From the NCBI RefSeq assembly GCF_001190785.1, contig NZ_LGSS01000005.1, positions 124,001 through 188,000 of the forward strand: a stretch of DNA of 64,000 nt, read 5' to 3'. This document shows, piece after piece, positions 35,337 through 45,500 of this stretch; the first letter of the stretch is position 1; every line of letters starts with the position of its first letter. This DNA is from Gottschalkia purinilytica. GTDB taxonomy: Bacteria > Bacillota > Clostridia > Tissierellales > Gottschalkiaceae. A model generated the notes under the pieces. The model worked only from the letters and a program-made list of their open reading frames with translations. It had not been told where the DNA came from and did no database searches. A program made the translations under genes and the position numbers.

Positions 35337-36098
35337 ATGGGTAAAATAGAGCTTGAAAAAGGTGAAACTGTTGACAGTCTTCTAAAGAAAATAGATATGG
35401 ATAGACTTCCAGAGCATATTGCTATAATTATGGATGGAAATGGTAGATGGGCTAAAAAAAGATTTTTGCCTAGAACTGCGGGACATAGAAAAGGTGTTGA
35501 AAGAGTAAAAGACATAGTAAAGGCAGCAGGAAATTTGGGAATAAAATATCTAACTGTCTATGCATTCTCTACAGAAAATTGGAAAAGGCCTAAAGATGAA
35601 GTGAATTCACTTATGACTTTATTAATAGAATTTTTAAATAAGGAACTAGAAGAAATGCATTCAAATAACATAAAAATAAAAGTTCTAGGAGATTTAAAAT
35701 CAATGCCATTAAGGGTAAGAGATGAGGTTGAAAAATCTATTGAGAAAACAAAAAATAATACTAAAATGGTATTCAATATAGCTTTAAATTATGGAGGAAG
35801 ACAAGAAATTTTAGAAGGTATAAAAAGGACTGTTACAGATATAAATAATAATAAAATAAAGATAGAAGATTTGGATGAGGAATTATTTGGAAATTATTTA
35901 TATACAGCTAATCAGGCAGATCCAGACATACTTATAAGAACTAGTGGAGAAGAAAGAATTAGTAATTTTTTACTCTATCAAATGGCTTATACTGAATTTG
36001 TATTTACTGATGTTTTTTGGCCGGATTTTAAAGAAGAAATATTTTATAAGTGTATAATAGAATTTCAACATAGAAAAAGAAGATTTGGAGGAATTTAG
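35337..36098 (+). CDS. uppS: Isoprenyl (undecaprenyl) diphosphate synthase
   Basis: UppS condenses isopentenyl units in cis onto farnesyl diphosphate to make the lipid carrier for cell-wall synthesis. Catalytic motif IAIIMDGNGRWAKKR (with the Asp and Arg), AFSTENWKRP, and LIRTSGEERISNFLLYQ are present in 253 residues. ATG start after TTGGAGGTAAA. It heads the uppS-cdsA unit. Confidence 0.96.
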   Translation: MGKIELEKGETVDSLLKKIDMDRLPEHIAIIMDGNGRWAKKRFLPRTAGHRKGVERVKDIVKAAGNLGIKYLTVYAFSTENWKRPKDEVNSLMTLLIEFLNKELEEMHSNNIKIKVLGDLKSMPLRVRDEVEKSIEKTKNNTKMVFNIALNYGGRQEILEGIKRTVTDINNNKIKIEDLDEELFGNYLYTANQADPDILIRTSGEERISNFLLYQMAYTEFVFTDVFWPDFKEEIFYKCIIEFQHRKRRFGGI

Positions 36099-36108
36099 GT
36101 GATGAAGT

Positions 36109-36879
36109 ATGAAAACTAGAATAATATCTGGAGCAATAGGATTTGTATTATTACTGGCAGTAGTTATAAAGGGTGGTATTCTATTAGACTTATCTATCTT
36201 AATAATATCTTTAGTAGGTCTTTATGAATTTCATAATGCTGTTAAAAAGATAAATGACTTAAAGCCTTTAGAATTTGTAAACTACTTATTCACTATAGGG
36301 ATATTCTTGCTAACAGTTATAAATAAGAATATGTACTTTAAAGGACTATTATTTTTATATCTTATAATAATATTAAGTTCATTAGTTTTAAAAACAAAGT
36401 TTAATGTTAATGATATAGCTATAACAATATTTGGAGCAATGTATGTATCATTTTTCCTTTCTCATATGTATCTATTAAATGGAAAAGTTCACATATGGTT
36501 GGTTTTCATAATAGCATGGGGAACTGATACCTTCGCATATTTTTCAGGAGTTTTATTTGGTAAAAGGAAGCTTTATCCTACATTAAGCCCCAAGAAAACT
36601 GTAGAGGGCTCTATTGGAGGGATAATAGGAAGTTTATTAGTAACTCTAATCTTTTCAATTTATTTTAAATTAGAAAATATCCATTTGTTGTTAATACTAA
36701 GTGTAATAGCTTCTATAATGTCTCAAATAGGAGATTTAACAGCATCTAGAATAAAAAGGATTGCAGGAATAAAGGACTATGGTAATATAATGCCAGGACA
36801 TGGAGGCATTTTAGATAGATTTGATAGCATACTTTTCACTACTCCTATAGTATATTATTATATAACTTATTTATTATAG
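36109..36879 (+). CDS. cdsA: Phosphatidate cytidylyltransferase
   Basis: CdsA makes CDP-diacylglycerol from phosphatidic acid and CTP at the membrane. The 256 residues contain seven or eight hydrophobic helices and the signature SPKKTVEGSIGGI plus the C-terminal DLTASRIKRIAGIKDYG, MPGHGGILDRFDS. The order uppS-cdsA is standard. Confidence 0.95.
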   Translation: MKTRIISGAIGFVLLLAVVIKGGILLDLSILIISLVGLYEFHNAVKKINDLKPLEFVNYLFTIGIFLLTVINKNMYFKGLLFLYLIIILSSLVLKTKFNVNDIAITIFGAMYVSFFLSHMYLLNGKVHIWLVFIIAWGTDTFAYFSGVLFGKRKLYPTLSPKKTVEGSIGGIIGSLLVTLIFSIYFKLENIHLLLILSVIASIMSQIGDLTASRIKRIAGIKDYGNIMPGHGGILDRFDSILFTTPIVYYYITYLL

Positions 36880-36890
36880 GAGTGTGAATT

Positions 36891-37916
36891 TTGAAAAGAT
36901 TATTTGTATACATAGGTTATAGTATATTGATTACTTTGATAAGTTACTTTGTATATGTACACATGTTTAATTTAATTTTTCCTTTTTTATTAGCATATAT
37001 TTTTTCTATAATGCTTGAGCCTATAGTAAGTATTATAAGTGAAAAATTCAAGATGGAAACAGGATATGCTACTATATTTATATTAACAGGAGTAACTATT
37101 TTACTTGTTACTCTTTGTTACATATTAATGTATAATATATTTACAGAAAGTATGAAGCTTATAGATAATTTACCGTATATAATTGAAAAAGCAACAGACT
37201 ATTTAGAAAACAAAGTATACTATTTTAACATTCAAAGTTCTATTAATATAGATATGGTGAGTTTGTTAAAGGATAATGTCTTAAAATTATCAACAGAAAT
37301 CTTAAATATATTAAATTTTGTTAGAAAATATTTATTAGATCTTTTATACTCTTTTCCTAAAATAATTATATTTTGGATAATAGTATATTCTACAACTTAT
37401 TTTCTACTTAAGGATAAAGATAGATATGTTAACAAATATTTAAACTATAATGATAAATATATAACTATAATCAATAAAATAAAAAATAATCTTATAACAA
37501 CTTTAAATAAATTAATATTGGGAGAATTGATAATAATATTATTATCGGTTATTATTACTATAGTAGGTTTTAAAATACTAAATATGAAATACAGTATTAT
37601 AATGGGAATACTTACTGGATTATTAGACTTTATACCTTTTATAGGGCCTGCTATAATATACATACCTTGGATAGCTTATTTAATTATAAGTGGCGCAATA
37701 TACAAAGCAATAGGTTTAGGGATTTTGTTTATAATATTAATTTTGATTAGACAGATTTTACAAATAAAGTTACTAAATATGCAATTTAAAATACATCCGA
37801 TTATTATGCTGATATCTATCTACATAGGAATAGAAATATTCGGGGCTACAGGTATTATTATAGGACCTATTATTATAATATTTATAAAAGAAACTATAGG
37901 ATATATAGTCGTTTAG
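36891..37916 (+). CDS. AI-2E family (PF01594-type) membrane protein
   Basis: The 341 residues carry about seven or eight hydrophobic segments. The pattern is typical of the AI-2E/YtvI permease family: N-terminal hairpin with [21 protein letters not shown], a middle amphipathic region, and the C-terminal [19 protein letters not shown] and [18 protein letters not shown]. Substrate is unknown. TTG start behind TAGGAGTG. It is inserted between cdsA and dxr, which are adjacent in Bacillus, and is probably co-transcribed. Confidence 0.82.
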   Translation: MKRLFVYIGYSILITLISYFVYVHMFNLIFPFLLAYIFSIMLEPIVSIISEKFKMETGYATIFILTGVTILLVTLCYILMYNIFTESMKLIDNLPYIIEKATDYLENKVYYFNIQSSINIDMVSLLKDNVLKLSTEILNILNFVRKYLLDLLYSFPKIIIFWIIVYSTTYFLLKDKDRYVNKYLNYNDKYITIINKIKNNLITTLNKLILGELIIILLSVIITIVGFKILNMKYSIIMGILTGLLDFIPFIGPAIIYIPWIAYLIISGAIYKAIGLGILFIILILIRQILQIKLLNMQFKIHPIIMLISIYIGIEIFGATGIIIGPIIIIFIKETIGYIVV

Positions 37917-37941
37917 AATGAGAACATTAGGAGTGAATACT

Positions 37942-39090
37942 TTGAAAAATATAAGCATACTAGGATCGACGGGTTCTATAGGAACTCAGTCTTTAGATGT
38001 AGTAAGAAATAATAAAGGATTTAAAGTAGTAGCACTATCAACAAATACAAATATAGAATTACTAGAGAAGCAAGCATTAGAATTCAAACCTAAAATAGTA
38101 GCAGTAGCAAATGAATATAAAGGAAAAATTTTAAAAGATAGACTAAAAGGACATAATATAAAAGTAGAGATAGGAATGAATGGACTTATATCTGTAGCTA
38201 CAGAACAAACCGCAGATGTTGTTATAACTTCTGTTGTAGGTATGGTTGGTCTTTTACCTACTTTAGAAGCTATTAAATGTGGTAAAACTATAGCTCTTGC
38301 AAATAAAGAAACTCTTGTTACAGCAGGAGAAATTGTAATTGAAGAGGCAAGAAAAGAAGGCGTAAATATAATACCAGTAGACAGTGAACATTCAGCTATT
38401 TTTCAATGTCTACAAAGCGGAAAATATGAAGAAATAGAAAAGATTATATTGACAGCTTCAGGAGGACCTTTTAGAGGAAAAAATAAACAATTTTTAGAAA
38501 AAGTAACAAAAGAGGACGCTTTGAAGCATCCTAATTGGTCAATGGGAAAAAAAATAACTATAGATTCTGCTACTTTAATGAATAAAGGACTTGAAGTAAT
38601 AGAAGCTAAATGGTTGTTTAATATAGATGTAGATATGATAGATGTCGTTGTGCATCCACAAAGTATAGTTCATTCTATGGTAGAGTTTAGAGATGGAAGT
38701 ATAATAGCTCAAATGGGAGCTCCTGATATGAAAGTACCTATTCAATATGCTTTAACTTATCCTGACAGATTAAGTAATGATGTTAATAAACTAAAGCTAA
38801 CAGAAGTAGGAACGCTAAGTTTTGAGCCTCCAAGTACAAAAGATTTTCCTTGTTTACAATTAGCTATAGAGGCAATAAAAATTGGAGGAACTATGCCTGC
38901 CGTTTTAAACGCAGTTAATGAGATAGCTGTAGATATGTTTCTAAATGATAAAATTAGATTTTTGGATATACCATGTATAATAGAAAAGTTAATGGGCTTA
39001 CACAAAACGATAAAAAAACCTTCATTAGAAGAAATTATACAAAGTGATAATTGGGCGAGGAATAATGCTAAATCATATTTAACTAGATAA
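37942..39090 (+). CDS. dxr: 1-deoxy-D-xylulose 5-phosphate reductoisomerase
   Basis: Dxr (IspC) performs the first committed step of the MEP isoprenoid pathway using NADPH. The Rossmann motif [14 protein letters not shown] opens the protein; metal and substrate motifs [42 protein letters not shown] and [14 protein letters not shown] are all seen. I chose TTG at 37942 with TAGGAGTG upstream; an in-frame ATG at 37918 would add eight residues that do not align with the family start. Length 382. Confidence 0.95.
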   Translation: MKNISILGSTGSIGTQSLDVVRNNKGFKVVALSTNTNIELLEKQALEFKPKIVAVANEYKGKILKDRLKGHNIKVEIGMNGLISVATEQTADVVITSVVGMVGLLPTLEAIKCGKTIALANKETLVTAGEIVIEEARKEGVNIIPVDSEHSAIFQCLQSGKYEEIEKIILTASGGPFRGKNKQFLEKVTKEDALKHPNWSMGKKITIDSATLMNKGLEVIEAKWLFNIDVDMIDVVVHPQSIVHSMVEFRDGSIIAQMGAPDMKVPIQYALTYPDRLSNDVNKLKLTEVGTLSFEPPSTKDFPCLQLAIEAIKIGGTMPAVLNAVNEIAVDMFLNDKIRFLDIPCIIEKLMGLHKTIKKPSLEEIIQSDNWARNNAKSYLTR

Positions 39091-39108
39091 GAATAGGTGG
39101 TGTATTTT

Positions 39109-40116
39109 ATGCAAACTGCATTAGCAGCTATATTTGTGTTTTGTTTGATTATTGTAGTGCATGAACTTGGACATTTTGTAGTAGCAAAATTGACAGGGGT
39201 TAGAGTACATGAATTTGCTATTGGTATGGGACCTAAGATATTTGGAATAAAAAAAGGGGAGACGGTTTACACATTAAGAATCCTTCCTATAGGAGGATAT
39301 GTAAAAATGGAAGGTGAAGATGAAGATTCAGAAGATGAAAAAAGCTTTGGAAAGAAATCAATAGGAGCGAGAATAGCTATAATATCTGCTGGAGCTATTA
39401 TGAATTTTATACTTGCAATAATTGTATTTACAATATACGCTTACAGCATGGGAGTTCCTACTACTACAATAAAAAGTGTAGAGAATAATTTACCTGCTCA
39501 ACAAGCGGGTATAAAAAAAGATGATAAAATAATAAATATAAATGATAAAAAAGTTGAAAAATGGGAAGACATAAAAACTATTATAGGAGAATCAAAAGGA
39601 AAGGAAGCTAATGTTACAGTACTAAGAGATAATAAGAAGCTTAATTTTAAGATTAAACCTATAGTAGACGAAAAAGATAAAAGACTTATAATAGGAATTA
39701 CCCCTACAACAGAAAAATCATTTATAGGAGCTTTAAAAAGTGGAGTAGAGAATGTAATATTTGTTCTCGGAATGATGATACAATTTATAGCAAAACTTTT
39801 CCAGGGAAATATTGGATCTAATGATATATCAGGTCCTGTTGGAATAGTTTATGCAGTTGGAGAAGTTGCAAAGTCAGGATGGTTATCTGTATTATATTTA
39901 GCAGGATTTATTAGTATCAATTTAGGTTTTTTCAACTTATTACCTATTCCTGCTTTAGACGGTGGACGATTAGTGTTTCTATTTATAGAACTGTTAAGAG
40001 GAAAACCTATAAATCCAGAAAAAGAAGGATTTGTTCACTTTATAGGACTTGTACTTCTTTTAGCATTAGGAGTGTTTGTTGCTTATAAAGACTTAATTAG
40101 GTTTGATATACTTTAG
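39109..40116 (+). CDS. rseP: Intramembrane site-2 metalloprotease RseP/RasP
   Basis: This M50-family protease cleaves anti-sigma factors and signal peptides inside the membrane. The zinc site HELGHFVVAKL lies in transmembrane segment 1, the second motif NLLPIPALDGG in the third, and a PDZ domain (about 115-190, with PAQQAGIKKDDKIININ) sits between. ATG 39109 has TAGGTGGTG upstream; two in-frame GTGs at 39097 and 39100 overlap that site and are unlikely. About 335 residues, normal length. Confidence 0.95.
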   Translation: MQTALAAIFVFCLIIVVHELGHFVVAKLTGVRVHEFAIGMGPKIFGIKKGETVYTLRILPIGGYVKMEGEDEDSEDEKSFGKKSIGARIAIISAGAIMNFILAIIVFTIYAYSMGVPTTTIKSVENNLPAQQAGIKKDDKIININDKKVEKWEDIKTIIGESKGKEANVTVLRDNKKLNFKIKPIVDEKDKRLIIGITPTTEKSFIGALKSGVENVIFVLGMMIQFIAKLFQGNIGSNDISGPVGIVYAVGEVAKSGWLSVLYLAGFISINLGFFNLLPIPALDGGRLVFLFIELLRGKPINPEKEGFVHFIGLVLLLALGVFVAYKDLIRFDIL

Positions 40117-40132
40117 GCAGGTGGGATAAACT

Positions 40133-41179
40133 ATGAGAAGAGAGACTAAGAAACTTTTTTATGGAAAAGTAGGAATAGGAGGAGATTCTCCTATATCTGT
40201 ACAGTCAATGACAAATACTGATACAAGAGATATTAAATCTACTATTAATCAAATTAAGAGATTAGAAAAAGAAGGATGTGACTTAATAAGAGTCGCTGTT
40301 TTAGATAATGATGCCGCAATTGCAATAAAAGATATAAAAAAAGGGATAAATATACCTATAATTTCTGATATACATTTCGACTATAGATTAGCTTTAGAAG
40401 CCATAAAAAGTGGTGTAGATGGATTGAGAATTAACCCAGGAAATATAGGAGATAAGAAAAAGGTAGAGGAAGTAGTAAAAGCTTGTAAAGAAAGACAAGT
40501 ACCTATAAGAATAGGTGTTAATTCTGGATCTATAAGTAAAGAGGTTCTTGAAAAGTTTGGTGGAGTAAATGAGGATTCTATGGTATATAGTGCTATGGAA
40601 CATGTAAGAATACTTGAAGAGTTAGATTATACTAATATAAAAATATCTTTGAAAGCGACAGATGTGAGACTTACAGTAAAAGCATATGAAAAAATATCAA
40701 ATATGGTGAATTACCCATTACATGTAGGTATAACAGAGGCTGGAACTCCATGGAGTGGAACAATAAAATCTTCAATAGGAATAGGATCTCTTTTACTTAG
40801 AGGAATAGGAGATACTATCAGAGTTTCTTTAACAGGCGATCCTGTTGAAGAAGTAAAAGTAGGAAAACAAATATTGAGGACTTTGGGAATATTAAAAGAC
40901 AAGATAGAGATTATATCTTGTCCTACCTGTGGAAGAACTCAAATTGATTTAATAAATTTGGCAAATAGAGTAGAAGAAAGACTTAAGGATATTTATAAAC
41001 CAATTAAAGTTGCAATAATGGGCTGTGCTGTTAATGGTCCAGGAGAAGCTAGAGAGGCAGATATAGGCATAGCAGGTGGTAAAGGCTGTGGTCTTATCTT
41101 TAAAAAAGGAAAAATAATAAAGAAAGTTAAAGAAGAGGATCTATTAGACGAATTAGTAAGAGAAATAGACAAATTATAG
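40133..41179 (+). CDS. ispG: 4-hydroxy-3-methylbut-2-enyl diphosphate synthase (flavodoxin-type)
   Basis: IspG (GcpE) is a 4Fe-4S enzyme of the MEP pathway. The TIM-barrel half has SVQSMTNTDTRDI and DIHFDYRLALEAI; the cluster half carries the cysteines in ISCPTCGRTQIDL and MGCAVNGPGEAREADIG. The 348-residue short form is typical of Firmicutes. With dxr and uppS nearby, the segment groups isoprenoid steps. It occupies the place where Bacillus has proS. Confidence 0.95.
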   Translation: MRRETKKLFYGKVGIGGDSPISVQSMTNTDTRDIKSTINQIKRLEKEGCDLIRVAVLDNDAAIAIKDIKKGINIPIISDIHFDYRLALEAIKSGVDGLRINPGNIGDKKKVEEVVKACKERQVPIRIGVNSGSISKEVLEKFGGVNEDSMVYSAMEHVRILEELDYTNIKISLKATDVRLTVKAYEKISNMVNYPLHVGITEAGTPWSGTIKSSIGIGSLLLRGIGDTIRVSLTGDPVEEVKVGKQILRTLGILKDKIEIISCPTCGRTQIDLINLANRVEERLKDIYKPIKVAIMGCAVNGPGEAREADIGIAGGKGCGLIFKKGKIIKKVKEEDLLDELVREIDKL

Positions 41180-41204
41180 ACTTGATGTTAAGGAGGAGTT
41201 TAAC

Positions 41205-41840
41205 ATGCACTCCATTACCGCTATTATACCGGCTTATAATGAGGAAAAAACGATAGGAAATGTTATAAGTGTAGTAAAAGAAGTAGATTTAATTGATAAT
41301 ATAATAGTTGTTAGCGATGGATCAGAGGACAAAACAGCTGAAATAGCAAAGCTATATCATATAGATGTTATAGAACTTAAAGACAACGTAGGAAAAGGTG
41401 GAGCTCTTAAAAGAGGTCTAGAAAACTGTAATTCAGAAACACTTTTATTTTTAGATGCAGACTTAATAGGATTGAAGGTAGAGCATATAGTAAATTTAAT
41501 TACACCAGTTATAAATAATGAAGTTGATATGACAATAGGATTATTTAATAATGGTAGGTTTGCTACAGACTTGGCTCAAAAAGTTACTCCCTATCTATCT
41601 GGGCAAAGAGCTGTTAAGAGATATGTAATAGAAAATATATCTCATATAGACATTACAAGATATGGAGTAGAAGCCGCACTGACTAAATATGTTAAAGAAA
41701 ATAATATCAGAACGAAGGATATTTGCTTAGAAAATCTTACACACATGATGAAAGAAGAAAAATTTGGAGTATTTAAAGGTTTTACTGAAAGGATAAAAAT
41801 GTATTGGGATGTAGTAAAAACTTTTAAAATTTTAAAATAG
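41205..41840 (+). CDS. Family 2 glycosyltransferase, small soluble form
   Basis: The 211 residues contain a GT-A core: SITAIIPAYNEEKTIGNVI, a nucleotide-binding block VVSDGSEDKTAEIAK, and the metal-binding LLFLDADLIGL. There is no transmembrane segment and no C-terminal domain, so it resembles the dolichyl-phosphate-sugar synthase-like short GT2 enzymes. Sugar and acceptor are not predictable. AAGGAGGAG precedes the ATG. Confidence 0.82.
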   Translation: MHSITAIIPAYNEEKTIGNVISVVKEVDLIDNIIVVSDGSEDKTAEIAKLYHIDVIELKDNVGKGGALKRGLENCNSETLLFLDADLIGLKVEHIVNLITPVINNEVDMTIGLFNNGRFATDLAQKVTPYLSGQRAVKRYVIENISHIDITRYGVEAALTKYVKENNIRTKDICLENLTHMMKEEKFGVFKGFTERIKMYWDVVKTFKILK

Positions 41841-41848
41841 GTGATCTA

Positions 41849-42520
41849 ATGATTTCAATAAATCAGATTATATTTAGACTAGTTCTTTCTATATTTCTTT
41901 CAGGGATAATAGGCATAGAGCGAGAAAGTTTGAAAAGACCTGCTGGATTTAGAACCCACATATTAGTATGTGTAGGGTCTACGTTAGTTATGCTTACTTC
42001 TATATATATGTTTCATTCTTTTGAAAAATTTACAACATTACAACCTGATAGATTGGGAGCTCAAGTAATTAGTGGAATAGGATTTTTAGGCGCAGGTACT
42101 ATAATAAGGCAAGGTAGTAGTGTACAAGGGTTAACAACTGCTGCAAGTTTATGGGCAGTTGCTTGTATAGGACTATCTGTAGGATCAGGATTTTATGCAG
42201 GAGGAATAATAACAACTATACTAGTACTATTTACTCTAATGACTTTTGGTGGCGTTGAAAAGCGTATGAGAGAAAATAAGAAATATATGCAACTAAAAAT
42301 AATAGCTAATAATAGACCTGGACAAATAGCAATAGTATGTCAAGAAATAGGAAGTAAAGGTCTAAAAATAACAAAACTAGAGTTTGATGAAGAAAATGAA
42401 GGAGATGAAGATATTATAATAATTAATATAATAATTCAAATTCCTAATTTTTATATGAAAAGTGAGATTATAGATGGAATAGCCAAAAAAGAAGGAGTAA
42501 TTGAAGTAACTGAGAAATAG
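41849..42520 (+). CDS. MgtC/SapB family membrane protein
   Basis: The N-terminal membrane domain (about 1-135) has four or five hydrophobic helices and the MgtC motifs GIIGIERESLKRPAGFRTH, RLGAQVISGIGFLGAGTII and GLTTAASLWAVACIGL. A C-terminal ACT-like soluble domain follows (about 145-220). Members are linked to magnesium homeostasis or virulence in other bacteria; the role here is unknown. It is 8 bp after the glycosyltransferase. Confidence 0.88.
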   Translation: MISINQIIFRLVLSIFLSGIIGIERESLKRPAGFRTHILVCVGSTLVMLTSIYMFHSFEKFTTLQPDRLGAQVISGIGFLGAGTIIRQGSSVQGLTTAASLWAVACIGLSVGSGFYAGGIITTILVLFTLMTFGGVEKRMRENKKYMQLKIIANNRPGQIAIVCQEIGSKGLKITKLEFDEENEGDEDIIIINIIIQIPNFYMKSEIIDGIAKKEGVIEVTEK

Positions 42521-42536
42521 GAGGAAAGTTGTAAAA

Positions 42537-45500
42537 ATGACTTTGCCTAAGAAAAAAGTGGAAGATATAATAAAAAGTTTAAAAATAGATATAACTAGTT
42601 CTGAAATACTTCAGGCCAAAATAGATAAAGTAATTGTAAATAACAAAAATAAAGAGTTAAAATTAATATTAAGTGCTGAGAATATCATAAATGATAGGAA
42701 TTTAGAAAAGCTGAGAAAATTATTTGAAGAAAAATTTTCAAAGTTCAGTAATATAAGTCTAAATGTAAAATACAAAGAATTAAGTATCAATGAAGACGGA
42801 ATTATAGATAAATATTTACAAAATATAATATATCAAATAAATAAGATGATACCTTCAAGCTGTGCTTGGATACATAATATAAATTATAAAATTGTAAATA
42901 ATGTTATAAATTTTATATTAGATAGTGAAATAGCTATATATACTTTAGAAGCAAAATCAATGAATAAAATATTAGAAGATAAAATAAAAAATGAATTTGG
43001 AAATGATGTATATATAAAATTTGAGTATGAGGAAAATAACAAAAATGAAGAAGATTATCTAAAACAAAAAGAATTAGAAGAATCAAAAATATTAACTGAG
43101 CTTATAGTAAATAACAATAATTCTAAGTCTAATAATAGTTCAAAGCCTGAATCAGGTAAATCTTTTGAACCATCAAAAAATAGTTTTAGATCTAAATCTA
43201 ATTCTTCAAGTATTATAAAGAAAATTCAAGGAGATATTACAAAAATATCTGAAATAAATATGCATTCTGGATTTGTAATTATAGAAGGAGAGATATTTGA
43301 CGTAGAATCCAAAGAAATAAAAGGAGATAGAAAGCTATATACATTTAGTTTAACGGACTATACAAACTCTATAACTGTTAAGGTATTTACAAATAAGAAA
43401 AACGAAGAAACGTTACAAGAGACTTTAAAAGAGAATATATTTGTGAGGCTGTCAGGAGATGTAGTATACGATAATTTTTCTAGACAAGTTGTAGTAATGT
43501 TAAAAAATATTCAGACTCTAAAAAAAGAAACTAGAAAAGATATCCATCCTGAAAAAAGAGTCGAGCTTCATTGTCATACTAAGATGAGTTCTATGGATGG
43601 AATGACAAGTTTTAGTGCAATAGCGAAACGGGCTTCAGATTGGGGTCATAAAGCTATTGCTATTACAGATCATGGGATAGTACAAAGTTTCCCAGAAGGA
43701 ATGGATGCAGCCAGAAATTTAGGCATAAAAGTTCTTTATGGAGTTGAGGGATATTTAGTAAATGACTCCAAACAGATTATTACAAATGTTAGTAATGAAG
43801 ATATTGATTGTGAATATGTAGTTTTTGATATAGAAACTACAGGTTTTTCAAGCAGAAATGATGAGATAATAGAAATAGGAGCAGTAAAAGTTAAGGATGG
43901 TAATATTGTAGATAGATATAGTCAATTAATAAAGCCAAGTGTTAATATACCAGATAAGATAGTTGAACTAACTGGAATAAATGATAATATGGTAAAGGAT
44001 AAACCGTCTATAATAGAAGTTTTACCAGATTTTTTAGAGTTTATAAACGGCAGTGTATTAGTTGCTCATAATGCATCTTTTGATGTGAGCTTTATAAAAG
44101 AAAATTTATATAAAATAGAAGAGACTTTAGATAATCCTATTTTAGATACATTGTCTTTAACTAGGGTTTTGTTTCCAGAACTGAGAAGCCATAAACTTAA
44201 TTTAGTAGCAAAGCACTTAGGTATAAGTTTAGAGAATCATCATAGAGCGGTAGATGATTCTGAGGCTACAGCTGAAATTCTCTTAAAATGCATAGACAAA
44301 TTAAAAGAGGAAGGGATATATAAGCTTGAAGACATTAACGTATTTTCTTCTAATAATACTAATATAAAATCGGAAGAAACTTTTCATATTATAATATTTG
44401 CAAAAAACCAAAATGGATTAAAAAATCTCTATAAGATAATATCTGAATCTCACTTGAATTACTTTTATAGAAGACCAAGAATACCGAAATCCCTCCTTAC
44501 AAAATATAGGGAAGATCTAATAATAGGATCTGCTTGTGAAGCAGGAGAACTATATAGATCCATTTTAAAAAATAAAGATTATAATGAAATTAGTGATATA
44601 GTAAGTTTTTATGATTTTCTTGAAATACAGCCAATAGAGAATAACGCCTTTTTAGTACAGAATAAAATGGTTAAAGACTATGACGAATTAAAGTCTATAA
44701 ATAAAAAAATAGTTGATTTAGGAGAAAAGCATAATAAACCTGTCGTGGCTACAGGAGATGTTCACTTTTTAGATCCAGAAGATGAAGTATATAGAAGAAT
44801 ACTTATGTCTGGTCAAGGTTTTTCGGATGCAGATAATCAAGCACCTCTTTACTTAAAAACTACTGACGAGATGTTATTAGAATTTAGTTATTTAGGAGAA
44901 GAAAAGGCAAAAGAGGTAGTTATATATAATACGAATCTAATTTCTGATATGATAGAAGAAATAATACCTATACCTGATGGAACGTTTGCACCTGTTATTG
45001 AAGGTGCAGATGATGAATTAAGAAGAATAAATTATGAGAAAGCTATAAGTATATATGGAGATCCATTACCTGAGCTTGTTAAAGCTAGATTAGACAGAGA
45101 ACTTAATTCAATTATAAGTAATGGATATGCAGTTATGTATATAATTGCTCAAAAATTAGTTACAAAATCCTTAAGTGATGGATATCTTGTAGGATCACGG
45201 GGATCAGTTGGATCATCGTTTGTTGCTACTATGAGTGATATTACTGAAGTTAATCCTTTGCCACCACATTATGTATGTCCTGAATGCAAAAATAGTGAAT
45301 TTATTACAGATGGATCTATAGGATCAGGAGCAGATTTAAAGGAGAAAAATTGTCCTAAATGTGGAACTATGTACAAGAAAGATGGTCATGACATACCTTT
45401 TGAAGTATTTTTAGGATTTGAAGGAGATAAAGAGCCAGATATTGACCTTAACTTTGCTGGAGAATATCAGGCTGTTGCACATCAATATACTGAGGAGCTT

